A stretch of 64,000 bases of DNA from JBIOHP01 sp044449065 (GCA_044449065.1 JBIOHP010000024.1:1-64000), one strand, 5' to 3'. Positions 43,780 to 53,792 are shown, counted from the first letter of the stretch. Numbers and translations: made by a program. The notes: generated by a model from the letters alone, not told the origin.

Positions 43780-43806
43780 GGGGAGCCGGTCATTATGCTA
43801 CTCCCC
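43780..43806 (+). terminator. Hairpin after the isomerase gene
   Basis: GGGGAG and CTCCCC are separated by 15 bp, about 60 bp past the isomerase stop. No T-run follows, so it is a weak terminator candidate. Confidence 0.3.
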
Positions 43807-43884
43807 TCATCCCACGAAAATATCTTTATGACAAACAAAGGAGCGACGATCTAATATCAAATCCTAAATCTGATACGTAACCCT

Positions 43885-46698
43885 GTGCGCCTCCGTTTCT
43901 GTTTATATCTCGTTTTATTTTTAGTTCTCTCCCTCCCCGCATCGGCGCAATTTTTTTACTTCGGGCAGAATAAAGTTCAATACACAAAATTTGATTGGCA
44001 TGTTTTAAAAACCGATCATTTCGATATTTATTACTATCCGGAGATGAAAGATCTCGCTGAACGCGGGGCGTATCTTGCCGAGGAAAGTTATAAAGTTCTC
44101 CAGGATCGCTTCAATCACAATATCCAGGAACGGATACCGCTCATCTTTTACAGCTCGCACATTCATTTTGAGCAGACGAACGTTTCACCCGAGTTTATCC
44201 CCGAGGGTATCGGCGGTTTTTTTGAATTTTTGAAAGGCAGAGTTGTTATCCCGTACGACGGATCGATGTGGGATTTCCGCCATGTGATTCGTCACGAGCT
44301 TGTGCATGTATTCATGTACAGCAAAATAAATCGCGTTTTGCTCGATCACCGGCAGCGGGAAGATCGGCTGCCCCCGTTATGGTTTGTCGAAGGTCTTGCA
44401 GAATTCTGGTCAAGCGAGTGGGATGATCAGGCGGAGATGGTGATCCGCGACGCGGTCATGAGCAATTACCTCGTTCCCCTGAGCGATATGGATCGCATTT
44501 TCGGCACCTTTCTCATGTACAAAGAAGGACAAAACCTGCTGCAATTTCTTTCCCAGCGGTACGGGGAAGAAAAAATTCTTCTCCTGATGGAAAATTTCTG
44601 GAAATCGAATTCGTTTAACGATATCTTCAAATATACGATCGGGCGGAATTATAAGGAATTTGACGAAGCATGGGTCTATGCCCTGAAGAAACAATATTAC
44701 CCGCTGCTCTCGACCGCCGATGAACCGGGCGGGGTCACCAAAGCGCTGGTGAGAGACGGCTTTAATTCGAAACCGGTGTATTACAGCGATAGTCTCACAA
44801 AGGAAATTTATTTTATCGGCAACAGGATCGGTTCAACGGGAATCTATCGTCTCTCCTTAAGCGAACCTCGTGCGGAGCCGATCTCTGTGGTAGAGGGAGA
44901 TAAGACGAGCGAGTTTGAAGCATTTCATCTTTTCCAGAGTAAAATGGATATCTCAAAGAAAGGCATGCTTGCTTTCGTAACCAAGAGCGGGGAAACCGAT
45001 GCAATCCACATCTATGATGTGAAAAAAGGCGACCAGGTAGTTTCCTATCATTTCAAGGATCTCGTCGTGATTGGTTCGGCGTCATGGTCGCCGGATGATA
45101 AACGAATGGTTTTTTCGGCTGTGGATAAATCGGGGAACAACGATTTGTATCTCTGGGATACCGAATTGGAAAATCTTACCCGGCTGACCAATGATCCATA
45201 CGATGACCGTGATCCTTCATGGTCGCCGGATGGAAAGGTAATCGTTTTCAGTTCCGATCGGAGCTCGTATGGCATTCATGGAAAATACAATCTCTTTATT
45301 TATAATCTTGAACAACGGAATATTTCGTACCTGACGTGCAGCAACGATATCTATTCAAGCCCCGCCTGGTCGCCCGATGGCAACGCGCTGCTCTTTACGT
45401 GCGACGCCGGAGGGGCGCGAAATATCTGGATGATGAAATTTGACAGTTCATTAGAAACTCCCCATACGATGAAGAGATTGACGTCGTTCACAACTGCGGC
45501 ATTCGATCCGGTGTGGGCGAAAGATACCATGATTTTTACGGCGTTTGAAAATTTCAGCTTTCAACTGCGTGAGTTGCGCGACGTTTACGGGCTGTATGAT
45601 ACGTCAACGACGATTCAACAAATCGATTCGGTTCCTCACGATATTCCGTGGACGCCCGCTACAATCGCGGGTTCAACGGAACAGCAATCGTTGAAATACA
45701 AAGGGGATTACAGTCTTGATATAGCCGCGAGTGAAATATCCACAGACCCTGTATTCGGAACCGCCGGCGGAGCGTTTCTTTCCCTGAGCGACCTCTTAGG
45801 GAATGAACAATATTATTTTCTTGTTTACAACACTGCCCAAACATCTGATGAGCTTCTCTCAAGTTTCAATCTTGCCATATCCCGTATTTCACTGCAACAC
45901 CGGACAAATTATGCGTACGGAGTCTATCGATTCAGCGGCAGGCGGTACGATATTATGGTCGATCCCGATAATTATTTTTATGAAACGGATTTTGGGGGCT
46001 ACTTTGCGTTAAGTTACCCCATCTCGAGATTCCGCCGCCTGGAAACCGTTACCAGCTTAAGTAATTCTGAGCGGGAGCTGTTGACCGATATTGTGCCGAG
46101 GCAAGCCCTCTTCCTTTCAAATTCGATCAGTTACATCCATGATAATTCTCTCTGGGGTCCTAGTGGTCCGCTGGATGGAAGCCGGTTTATGCTTACGTTG
46201 AGTTATACATCCGATATTCAATATTCCAATGCGAACTATTATTCAGCCATCTTCGATTATCGAAGATACATCTATATCGGAGGGCGTTCGGCGTACGCAT
46301 CGCGGTATTGGTTATTCTATAACGACGGGAAAGAGGCGCGCCGCTTTTTCATGGGTGGAAACTGGGACTTGAGAGGGTACCCGCGTTTTTCCCTCAGGGG
46401 AAGGAAACTCTGGCTCACCAGTCATGAGCTCCGGTTCCCGTTTCTCGATCAACTCGGATTCCGATTTCCTTTTGGGGGAGTCACATTTGTCGGTTTGCGC
46501 GGAGCGCTCTTTTTCGACGCCGGAAATGCATGGGATGACATTTATGGTCAAACCCTGGGAAGCACAGGGTTCGGCGTGAGACTGAATCTTGGGGGTTTTC
46601 TTGTCCTGCGGTACGATATGGGCAAGCGAATCGAGAATAATTTTACGACCCTGGAGAGCGATCTCTTCTCACAATTTTTCTTCGGATGGGATTTTTAA
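43885..46698 (+). CDS. HExxH metallopeptidase / TolB-like propeller / outer-membrane barrel protein
   Basis: 937 residues, starting GTG 43885. After a signal peptide (ending LPASAQ) comes a gluzincin-like peptidase domain: zinc motif HELVH at 137-141 and a likely third ligand E169 in WFVEGLAEFWS. Residues about 285-560 are a TolB/WD40-like propeller with repeated SWSPDDKRMVFSA and SWSPDGKVIVFSSD blades. From about 620 to the C-terminal Phe is a surface-antigen-type beta barrel (GGNWDLRGYPRFSLRG, FDAGNAWDD, ending GWDF). The terminal Phe fits a BAM substrate. It is probably a multidomain outer-membrane protease or assembly factor. Confidence 0.87.
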   Translation: MRLRFCLYLVLFLVLSLPASAQFFYFGQNKVQYTKFDWHVLKTDHFDIYYYPEMKDLAERGAYLAEESYKVLQDRFNHNIQERIPLIFYSSHIHFEQTNVSPEFIPEGIGGFFEFLKGRVVIPYDGSMWDFRHVIRHELVHVFMYSKINRVLLDHRQREDRLPPLWFVEGLAEFWSSEWDDQAEMVIRDAVMSNYLVPLSDMDRIFGTFLMYKEGQNLLQFLSQRYGEEKILLLMENFWKSNSFNDIFKYTIGRNYKEFDEAWVYALKKQYYPLLSTADEPGGVTKALVRDGFNSKPVYYSDSLTKEIYFIGNRIGSTGIYRLSLSEPRAEPISVVEGDKTSEFEAFHLFQSKMDISKKGMLAFVTKSGETDAIHIYDVKKGDQVVSYHFKDLVVIGSASWSPDDKRMVFSAVDKSGNNDLYLWDTELENLTRLTNDPYDDRDPSWSPDGKVIVFSSDRSSYGIHGKYNLFIYNLEQRNISYLTCSNDIYSSPAWSPDGNALLFTCDAGGARNIWMMKFDSSLETPHTMKRLTSFTTAAFDPVWAKDTMIFTAFENFSFQLRELRDVYGLYDTSTTIQQIDSVPHDIPWTPATIAGSTEQQSLKYKGDYSLDIAASEISTDPVFGTAGGAFLSLSDLLGNEQYYFLVYNTAQTSDELLSSFNLAISRISLQHRTNYAYGVYRFSGRRYDIMVDPDNYFYETDFGGYFALSYPISRFRRLETVTSLSNSERELLTDIVPRQALFLSNSISYIHDNSLWGPSGPLDGSRFMLTLSYTSDIQYSNANYYSAIFDYRRYIYIGGRSAYASRYWLFYNDGKEARRFFMGGNWDLRGYPRFSLRGRKLWLTSHELRFPFLDQLGFRFPFGGVTFVGLRGALFFDAGNAWDDIYGQTLGSTGFGVRLNLGGFLVLRYDMGKRIENNFTTLESDLFSQFFFGWDF

Positions 46699-47858
46699 TG
46701 CGACTCAACTTGATCCATAGAGCGATGATCCTGATGGTGTGTTCCTTCTGCGGTTGTTATCCGATGAAAATATCTCAACTTCCCCAGCCGAAAGATATTG
46801 ATTGGCTTCAATATGGCGGATCGATAGAGCGGACAAATGCCGCGCGTCTAACGCTCAATCCTCCGCTGAATCGTCTCTGGGAATACGACGCAGACGCCGG
46901 TTACAGCGTTGAAGGCGCCGTGGCTGAAGGTGGATTCTTATTTATCAGCAATTTAAAAGGCGGGGTTCATGTCGTCAATATTACAAACGGACAAAAAATT
47001 TCTTCGGGGAGTCTTGGCTCGTCAATTTGCGGCAGTCCGGTTATCGATGGATCGATGATGTATGTCGCAATTTCTAAAGATGAAAAGACATTGATCGGCT
47101 TCGATTTTGCCGAAGGAAAACCTGCCTGGAAAGATGCGCTGGGGAGCATTGAGAGTTCACCATTGCTTCTCGGAGAAAATCTTTATGTTGTTAACCTTGC
47201 CGGCGATCTTTATTGCGTGAATAAACAGAACGGCAAAACTCAATGGTCGTATAAGAATCCCGATCCGGAGAGTGCCGCCTTGGCTCATTCAACTCCGGTA
47301 AGTGATGGACATGTGATTGTCTTTTGCAGGGATGATGGCGCGATATTTGCAGTCGATGCTGAAAACGGAAAACTCAAGTGGCGGACGAAAACCGGTAAAA
47401 CGATCTTCGCAACTCCGTCAATCAGCGGAAATAATCTTTATGTCGGCTCTCTGGATAGTTCATTCTACTCATTCGATCTCACGAACGGCAATCTCCGCTG
47501 GAAGCGGATTCTCGACGGCAGGATCTATGCATCCGCGGCGGTGGGGAACGGGTTTTCTTATATCGGCACGGGAAACGGGACATTATTTTGTCTGACGAAC
47601 GACGCCGGAAAAATTGTTTGGCAAGTTACCACGCATGGAGCGATCAGCGCCGCTCCGCTCCTCTCCGGCGATTTCCTTTATGCCGGGAGTCTTGATAAAA
47701 CAGTATATGCTTTCGATTGCGCCAACGGCAGGGTATTGTGGAATTGGAAATGCGGCGGCAGAATTAAAACCACTCCGCTGATCCACGAAGGATTGCTTAT
47801 TCTCCTGGGAGATGATCGTACAGTTACCGCGTTCGAAGAAAAGAGAGATCATTCATGA
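46698..47858 (+). CDS. PQQ-type beta-propeller lipoprotein (BamB-like)
   Basis: 386 residues from ATG 46698, which overlaps the previous stop (TAATG). A signal ends with CGCYP, giving a probable lipidated Cys. Repeated propeller blades follow, for example WSYKNPDPESAALAHSTPVS, KLKWRTKTGKTIFATPSISG and GRVLWNWKCGGRIKTTPLI. The fold matches BamB and PQQ-binding-like proteins, and its location after a barrel protein suggests an outer-membrane assembly or stabilising partner (inference). Confidence 0.85.
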   Translation: MRLNLIHRAMILMVCSFCGCYPMKISQLPQPKDIDWLQYGGSIERTNAARLTLNPPLNRLWEYDADAGYSVEGAVAEGGFLFISNLKGGVHVVNITNGQKISSGSLGSSICGSPVIDGSMMYVAISKDEKTLIGFDFAEGKPAWKDALGSIESSPLLLGENLYVVNLAGDLYCVNKQNGKTQWSYKNPDPESAALAHSTPVSDGHVIVFCRDDGAIFAVDAENGKLKWRTKTGKTIFATPSISGNNLYVGSLDSSFYSFDLTNGNLRWKRILDGRIYASAAVGNGFSYIGTGNGTLFCLTNDAGKIVWQVTTHGAISAAPLLSGDFLYAGSLDKTVYAFDCANGRVLWNWKCGGRIKTTPLIHEGLLILLGDDRTVTAFEEKRDHS

Positions 47859-48628
47859 AATCAGTTGCGGGCATTATCATCTTCATCATCGTTTGCAGTC
47901 GTTCGGTATCGTTCGCCCAAAATCCCTCGCCCGATTCTACTGCGAGAATCACCATAGAAAGTCTTCACCAAACTATCGACGTTTTCGATGATTTGAATTA
48001 TATCGGTTGTACGCCGCTCATGGATGTTCCGGTGAAACCGGGATTGCATATTTTCCGGTTCAGTCCCGGCGGCACAAACGCCTGGATGACCGCTGCAGTC
48101 ACAGAATCTCTTACCGTTGCGCCGGGGGATTCCCTGTTTCGATCGATCGAACTCCCCCCGCAATATCAAATTACATCTGATCCGGATAATGCAGCGGTGA
48201 TGGATAGCGGCATGATTCTGGGTTACACACCTGCAATGCTCTGGTTTCCGGCAACAACAAAAAATGTCACGTTATCAAAATCTGGTTACGAAAATACAGA
48301 ACTATCATTAACCGGTTCCGGCTCAAGTTTTCATGGAATTTTAAAACCCCTGTCAGGAACTGAGTCGGTTGTGCAGACCTCAGAGCTAGTTGATTCTAAA
48401 GATCATAACAACCTGCACATCTATGCTACCGCTTCGCTTGCCATCGTATCGGGCGTTGTGGCTGCCATAACCAAAATTAAAGCGGATCATTATTACGACG
48501 ATTACCTCCTAACGGGAAACGAGGGAAATATTCCAAAAATTCATTCATATGATAAAATTTCAGGGATTTCGATGTTCATGGAGGAGTTGAGTCTCGTAAC
48601 TCTTTCCTATCTACTACTCAGACAATAG
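47855..48628 (+). CDS. PEGA-like domain membrane protein
   Basis: 257 residues. It overlaps the PQQ-propeller gene by 4 bp. After a signal sequence, two PEGA-type beta segments are seen (LNYIGCTPLMDVPVKPGLHI and GMILGYTPAMLWFPATTKNV, then LSKSGYEN). Later come one membrane helix (ATASLAIVSGVVAAI) and a final hydrophobic helix. Its function is unknown; PEGA domains often bind cell-wall or surface polysaccharide layers. Confidence 0.75.
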   Translation: MKSVAGIIIFIIVCSRSVSFAQNPSPDSTARITIESLHQTIDVFDDLNYIGCTPLMDVPVKPGLHIFRFSPGGTNAWMTAAVTESLTVAPGDSLFRSIELPPQYQITSDPDNAAVMDSGMILGYTPAMLWFPATTKNVTLSKSGYENTELSLTGSGSSFHGILKPLSGTESVVQTSELVDSKDHNNLHIYATASLAIVSGVVAAITKIKADHYYDDYLLTGNEGNIPKIHSYDKISGISMFMEELSLVTLSYLLLRQ

Positions 48629-48656
48629 GTTACGGATACGTTTCCATTAAAATTTC

Positions 48657-48685
48657 TTGACTTTCATAGGGTTCAGCGGTATATT
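48657..48685 (+). promoter_or_regulatory. Promoter of the Crp/Fnr gene
   Basis: TTGACT (48657-48662), 17 bp, TATATT (48680-48685), 63 bp before the ATG at 48749. Confidence 0.6.
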
Positions 48686-48748
48686 AATAACAATGTCGCT
48701 GTTTCAATAGAACCATAATTCAATCGTTCAACCTTAGCTTGGAATGCA

Positions 48749-49474
48749 ATGAACCAACCAACAACATCCCATACGTTACCGGCCGACATGGTCGAATCGA
48801 TGCAAATTCTTCGCGCGGTGCCTATTTTTTCCGACATTGAGGAAAGCGAGCTGGCGAAGATTGTACGCTTGTGCATTCGAAAAAAATATAAAAAGGGAAG
48901 CATTATTCTTCTGGAAGAGGAGGAAACAGGCGCTGCATTATTTGTCATTGTAGCGGGGAAGGTTAAAATCGTCCGTACCGACGACGAGGGAAGAGAAGTA
49001 ATCCTCTCGATTCTCGGAGAAAGTGATTTCTTCGGCGAAATGGCGATTTTGGACGGCTTAAATCGGTCGGCAAGCGTTGTCGCCACCACAAAGACCGAAT
49101 TAATTATGATTCATCGCAGGGATATCCTGAAACTCATCGAGGATTATCCGGCGGTTGCCATTGCATTACTGCGGGAGTTAACGATGAGATTGCGAAAAGC
49201 CGACGCGCAAATTAAAAGTCTCTCCTTAAAAGACGCCGCGGGAAGAGTTGCCAATGTCATCATCCAGCTTGCTGACGACATCGGCAGGATTCGTCAGGGA
49301 AGAGTTGAAATTGAAGAGCTTCCCCTGCAGCAGGATCTGGCAAACATGGCAGGAACATCGCGTGAAACCATTTCGCGTATGGTGCATCTCTTTATCAAAA
49401 AAGGACACATCGAACTTCAGGGGAATAAACTCATAGTCAATGACTATGAAAAATTCAAACGCCTATACTTATGA
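48749..49474 (+). CDS. Crp/Fnr-family transcription regulator
   Basis: 241 residues. A cyclic-nucleotide-binding-type beta domain (about 20-135: GSIILLEEEETGAALFVIVA, ESDFFGEMAILDGLNRSASV) is followed by a long dimer helix and a winged HTH (LQQDLANMAGTSRETISRMV near 193-212). The GEMAILD-x-x-x-R-S-A block resembles the cAMP-binding cassette. No Fnr-type N-terminal cysteine cluster is present. The effector is unknown. A PHP phosphoesterase follows with a strong ribosome site. Confidence 0.92.
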   Translation: MNQPTTSHTLPADMVESMQILRAVPIFSDIEESELAKIVRLCIRKKYKKGSIILLEEEETGAALFVIVAGKVKIVRTDDEGREVILSILGESDFFGEMAILDGLNRSASVVATTKTELIMIHRRDILKLIEDYPAVAIALLRELTMRLRKADAQIKSLSLKDAAGRVANVIIQLADDIGRIRQGRVEIEELPLQQDLANMAGTSRETISRMVHLFIKKGHIELQGNKLIVNDYEKFKRLYL

Positions 49475-49495
49475 TGCTGCCCGCGGAGGAGCGTA

Positions 49496-50365
49496 TTGCC
49501 GGCTGATTCAGGAACAAAAACGGGAAAAACCAAACCAACCGGGAAAGCCGATCTTCACATCCATTCCACCTATTCTGACGGCGTTCATTCTCCGTTCGAG
49601 CTCGTTAAGAAAGCCGCAGAAGCCGGATTACGGGCAATCAGCATTACCGATCACGACAGCATAACCGGAATCGACGAATCGATCCGCTACGGCATAGAAT
49701 ACCAGCTAACTGTTATTCCGGGCATTGAATTCAGCGCTACGAACAATGGACGCGAAGTCCATATCATCGGTTATTTTTTTGATCGAACCAACCATCGATT
49801 AACCTCCGCGCTCACTTTTTTAAGGAATGAACGATTGAAACGGGCGGAACGGATTATTGGCAAACTTAACCGTTTGAATATCCCGGTAACGATGGATGAT
49901 GTTCTCGAGGTTTCCCGCGCCGGTTCGGTGGGAAGACCGCACATTGCGACTGCGATGGTTGAGAAGGGATACGCCGAATCCTTTAGCCAGGTCTTCATAA
50001 AATATATCGGAGAAAACGGTCCGGCATACGAAAAAAAATCGGAGCTTTCATCGCAGGAAGTCATCGATCTGATCTCCCACGCCGGAGGACTATCCATCCT
50101 GGCGCATCCGGGAAAGTCAATGACCGAACGTGATTTATTGCTCCTGATTGAAGCGGGGATTGACGGCATTGAGGTGATCCATCCGTCTCATATGGAGGAT
50201 CAGATAAAATATTACCGCGCAATTGTTAACCAGTATTATTTAGTTGAGACGGGAGGTTCCGATTATCATGGCGGCCTGCGCGGGGACGACCAAAATTTAG
50301 GGCGCGTGTATGTCCCTCTCGAAGTGATCGATCATCTGCGCCGCCGGTTGCCAATTTCAACATAA
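49496..50365 (+). CDS. PHP-domain phosphoesterase
   Basis: 289 residues. The start is TTG 49496, supported by GGAGGA five bases upstream. PHP metal motifs are DLHIHSTYSDG (about 18-28) and ISITDHDS (about 46-53), followed by GIEFSA and HIIGYFFD, and late residues ILAHPGK and GGSDYHG. This matches the RNase AM / nucleoside 3',5'-bisphosphate phosphatase group (YciV/TrpH-like). It removes phosphates from short RNA ends or 5'-phosphates; the exact substrate is inferred. Confidence 0.9.
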   Translation: MPADSGTKTGKTKPTGKADLHIHSTYSDGVHSPFELVKKAAEAGLRAISITDHDSITGIDESIRYGIEYQLTVIPGIEFSATNNGREVHIIGYFFDRTNHRLTSALTFLRNERLKRAERIIGKLNRLNIPVTMDDVLEVSRAGSVGRPHIATAMVEKGYAESFSQVFIKYIGENGPAYEKKSELSSQEVIDLISHAGGLSILAHPGKSMTERDLLLLIEAGIDGIEVIHPSHMEDQIKYYRAIVNQYYLVETGGSDYHGGLRGDDQNLGRVYVPLEVIDHLRRRLPIST

Positions 50366-50406
50366 TAAACATAGTCAGTGTAGAATATTCACAATTTTTT
50401 TTATTT

Positions 50407-50892
50407 ATGAACCGCATTATCGAAGGTCAACTTAACGCCTCATCCAGCTCCTTTGGAATCGTCGTCAGCAGATTTAATGAATTTATAACCAAGCGTCTTC
50501 TTGATGGCGCGCTGGATTGTCTCCGGAGACACGGCGCCGCGGATGACGACGTCCATATTATTTATTGCCCTGGCGCGTTCGAACTCCCACAAATTACTCA
50601 GCAACTCGCTTCAAGCGGATCCTGCGATGTGATCATTTGTCTCGGGTGTATCATCCGGGGAGAGACCCCGCATTTTGAATACATCAGCAGCGCCGTGAGC
50701 ACAGGTCTGACGCGCGTGTCGCTCGAATCGAAACTCCCGGTTGTCTTCGGCGTTCTTACAACAGATTCTCTTGAACAAGCGATCGAGCGGGCGGGCGCAA
50801 AAGCCGGCAATAAGGGCTGGGACGCCGCATTAGCAGCGATTGAACTCGCCGATCTCCAGAAAAAACTCATCCAGAAGAAAACAAGGAAATAG
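50407..50892 (+). CDS. ribH: 6,7-dimethyl-8-ribityllumazine synthase
   Basis: 161 residues. Motifs of lumazine synthase are clear: FGIVVSRFNEFITKRLLDGA, CPGAFELPQITQQL, CLGCIIRGETPHFEYI with the catalytic-type His, and GVLTTDSLEQAIERAGAKAGNKG. It makes lumazine, the direct precursor of riboflavin. Flavins are also needed by the UbiX/UbiD pair in this window. It is 8 bp before the PorZ-like gene. Confidence 0.95.
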   Translation: MNRIIEGQLNASSSSFGIVVSRFNEFITKRLLDGALDCLRRHGAADDDVHIIYCPGAFELPQITQQLASSGSCDVIICLGCIIRGETPHFEYISSAVSTGLTRVSLESKLPVVFGVLTTDSLEQAIERAGAKAGNKGWDAALAAIELADLQKKLIQKKTRK

Positions 50893-50900
50893 CTCCTACG

Positions 50901-53225
50901 GTGTTTCGATTTAAAGGATTCGGATCGATCGTAGTCTGTGCGGCGCTGATACTGGTTGGAGGACGAGAATATCTATTCGGCGGCGTTGGCGACTGGCATA
51001 CATTTACCGCTAAACGAAATATCCGCGGAATTACCGTCGATCCTTCCGGAGTAATCTGGGCGGCAACAGACGGCGGAATGTTTTCTTATACGCCCGCCAC
51101 GAAATCATTTGCCGAGTATACAACATCCGAAGGTCTCCAGACGACAGATCTTACCGCAATCATTTCTGATCAAAAGGGACATTTGTGGATTGGGGCTTCG
51201 AACGGTCTCATCCATTTCTACGATCCGCGCACAAGAGATTGGCAGTACATTACGGATATTTCCACCGCCAATTCTGCCCAGAGAGGAATAAACAAGTTTA
51301 AAATAATCGGCGATACGTTATTTATACTTTCGGATTACGGTGTGAGCAAATTTTCGATCTCCAACATGCAATTTGGAGATACGTACCAGCGGTTCGGTCC
51401 GGCGTTTCACCAGCTTACCGGCGGCGTGCTTGCGTTTGAAATTTTCAACGGAAGGTATTGGGTGGGTACCCGGAACGGACTTGCCTCGACGCTCCTTACT
51501 AATCCGAACCCATCTGTCCCCGAAAGCTGGCAAACATACGATTCCATCCCGTCGTTAATCTCAAAAACAATTTCCGGGTTTGCGCTGTGCGCTGATTCAT
51601 TTTATATCGGAACGAGCAATGGTTTGATTTCCTACAGCGGCGGATCATGGAATATTGTTAATGGCACAACCGGGTTGACTATCCTCGATGTTACGGTTGG
51701 AATTTACCCGTGTCCCTCGCCGAATTGCAATACCCGGTATCCTTTTTTTGTCACTTCAACCGATCTCTGGAGAGGACCGGGGTATCCTGGTACTATAGGT
51801 ATACGGTCTATGCTGACTTATACAGCGTCAACTTTAACAACCGTTGCTTTTTCGAAGAGTGCGATCGTTGGTACGCAAAATAACGGCATGCTGATCCCAA
51901 TTAATTTGACATGGAACAACATTTTTCCAGCCGGTCCGCAAACAAACAGCTTTGTCGGTATCGTTGTCGATAACAACGGCGTGTTATGGTCCGGGACCGG
52001 AAAGGCGAACGGTCAAGGATTCATGAGCTACAACGGTTCAAATTGGAAATCCTATTCAGCGCAGCAATATCCGCAGCTCGGAGATGACAATTATTATAAG
52101 GTCAGTCTTGGCAGCAATAATTCGAAATGGATAAGCAACTGGGGACAGGGCGTTGTATTGGTGAATTCCGACGGCGTCCTTGAAAAAGTGTTCAATACGA
52201 ATAATGGATTGCGTCCCGCATTTCCTCCCGGTGCAGTAACCGGTTGGCAAACCTATGTGGTAGTCGGCGGGGTTGCGGTGGATCGGTATGACTCAACGTT
52301 CATCACGAATCGAACGCCTCCGGGCGACACCACGCTGGTCATTTTTCATCCCGATTCCTCGATTTCCTATCTCACCGGGTTAACCCTGAGGACAAATCCC
52401 ATCACGGTCTTTACTGATGTCGTCGTCGATCAGAATAATACGAAATGGTTTGCAAACTTCAACCAATTTGAAGGCGGATATAATCCGATAGGGTTATATT
52501 TTTACAACAAAGAGATTTCCCTGCCGGGGACGGTAAACGGGTGGGGCAAGTTGACGACCGACGACGGTCTTACGAGCAATTCTGTATGGTCGATTGCGCA
52601 GGGTCAGGATGGAGAAATATGGATCGGGACCGATCAAGGTATTTCCATTATGTTTTATCCCCAGGATCCGCAAGCGATCGCAATCTATCACCCGCTGCCC
52701 GATCAGACAATTCAAGCTATGCTCACGGACCCGCTGAACAACAAATGGGTTGCAACAGAGCAGGGAGTCTTTGTGCTCTCTTCCGATGGCACCGCTATCC
52801 TTGACCATTACACGGTCGCCGGCACAAATGGAAAACTCCTTAGTGATAATGTGAACTCCCTGGCGCTCGATGCGAAAAAAGGTATAATGTATTTCGGCAC
52901 GGAGAGGGGTTTATCGAGTCTCGCCACCGCCGCCATTGTTCCCAAGCCGACATTCGAGACGCTGGCAATTTCTCCCAATCCGTTTTTTCTTCCATCTCCG
53001 GTTCCGCTGACGGTTGATGGATTGGTGCAGGGGAGTTCGCTGAAGGTATTAACGAGTTCCGGCGAATTGGTGAAAGATATTCAAACGCCCGGCGGGCGGG
53101 TCGGATTTTGGGATGGGTTGGATGGCAGCGGAAGCATGGTTGCTTCCGGGGTCTATTTGATCATCGCTTCTTCACAGGACGGAAAACAGGTCGCGGTTGG
53201 AAAAGTAGCCGTTCTGCGCAAGTAG
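50901..53225 (+). CDS. PorZ-like two-propeller surface protein with sorting domain
   Basis: 774 residues, starting GTG 50901. A signal sequence is followed by two propellers of the two-component-regulator type, visible as repeated W-I-G/A-T blades: VIWAATDGGMFSY, HLWIGASNGLIHF, ILWSGTGKANG, EIWIGTDQGISIM, NKWVATEQGVFVL. The last 85 residues (ISPNPFFLPSPVPL, then ELVKDIQTPGG, SGVYLIIAS) form a type IX-like C-terminal domain. The layout matches PorZ, a component of the type IX machinery. No other type IX core gene is in the window, so the match is by architecture only. Confidence 0.8.
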   Translation: MFRFKGFGSIVVCAALILVGGREYLFGGVGDWHTFTAKRNIRGITVDPSGVIWAATDGGMFSYTPATKSFAEYTTSEGLQTTDLTAIISDQKGHLWIGASNGLIHFYDPRTRDWQYITDISTANSAQRGINKFKIIGDTLFILSDYGVSKFSISNMQFGDTYQRFGPAFHQLTGGVLAFEIFNGRYWVGTRNGLASTLLTNPNPSVPESWQTYDSIPSLISKTISGFALCADSFYIGTSNGLISYSGGSWNIVNGTTGLTILDVTVGIYPCPSPNCNTRYPFFVTSTDLWRGPGYPGTIGIRSMLTYTASTLTTVAFSKSAIVGTQNNGMLIPINLTWNNIFPAGPQTNSFVGIVVDNNGVLWSGTGKANGQGFMSYNGSNWKSYSAQQYPQLGDDNYYKVSLGSNNSKWISNWGQGVVLVNSDGVLEKVFNTNNGLRPAFPPGAVTGWQTYVVVGGVAVDRYDSTFITNRTPPGDTTLVIFHPDSSISYLTGLTLRTNPITVFTDVVVDQNNTKWFANFNQFEGGYNPIGLYFYNKEISLPGTVNGWGKLTTDDGLTSNSVWSIAQGQDGEIWIGTDQGISIMFYPQDPQAIAIYHPLPDQTIQAMLTDPLNNKWVATEQGVFVLSSDGTAILDHYTVAGTNGKLLSDNVNSLALDAKKGIMYFGTERGLSSLATAAIVPKPTFETLAISPNPFFLPSPVPLTVDGLVQGSSLKVLTSSGELVKDIQTPGGRVGFWDGLDGSGSMVASGVYLIIASSQDGKQVAVGKVAVLRK

Positions 53226-53305
53226 TTGGTAATTCTTCTTGTGATTAATCGAAATATTTTTTATTTTATAACCGCACATCGCGCGAGAACCGTTCAATTC
53301 TGCGA

Positions 53306-53334
53306 TTGATTTTTATTGAGAATCTCTCTATAAT
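53306..53334 (+). promoter_or_regulatory. Promoter of the response regulator
   Basis: TTGATT (53306-53311), 17 bp, TATAAT (53329-53334), 74 bp before the ATG at 53409. Confidence 0.6.
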
Positions 53335-53408
53335 AGTAAGCATAGTAACGTTTCGCACTCTCTCGACAAGTAGCCCGGGTAATATTAAATAGCAGCAAGA
53401 TACCATTC

Positions 53409-53792
53409 ATGAAGAAAAAAACAGTCCTTATAGTCGAAGACAGTCCCGGCTTCTCGGAACTTATGAAATTCGTTGTGGAAGATGAAGGTTATAACGGCGT
53501 GCTGTTCCCGCTTGAAGATAATTTTATCCGGTGGGTCGGCAAGGAAAAACCTTCGGCGATCATTATGGATTTGGCGCTGAATCGCATGAGCGGCTTCGAT
53601 CTGATTCGCGAACTCAAAGAGCATCCCAAGCATAAAACTATTCCTGTTATTGTTATCACGGGCCGCGACCTCACCGCGAAAGATATCGCCGATCTCAAAT
53701 TGATGGGCGTCCAGTATCTGCGGAAAGGAAGGGTCGATATGTCGGAGATTCACCAGGCAATTAAGGACGCCATCAAGAAATCCGAAGCGTAA
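53409..53792 (+). CDS. Single-domain response regulator
   Basis: 127 residues, a receiver domain with no output domain. The acidic pair is in LIVEDSP, the phospho-acceptor Asp in IIMDLAL (near 56), the switch Thr in VITGRD and the conserved Lys in YLRKGR. No kinase partner is adjacent. It has its own promoter and ends a run of plus-strand genes convergent to zntA. Confidence 0.9.
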   Translation: MKKKTVLIVEDSPGFSELMKFVVEDEGYNGVLFPLEDNFIRWVGKEKPSAIIMDLALNRMSGFDLIRELKEHPKHKTIPVIVITGRDLTAKDIADLKLMGVQYLRKGRVDMSEIHQAIKDAIKKSEA

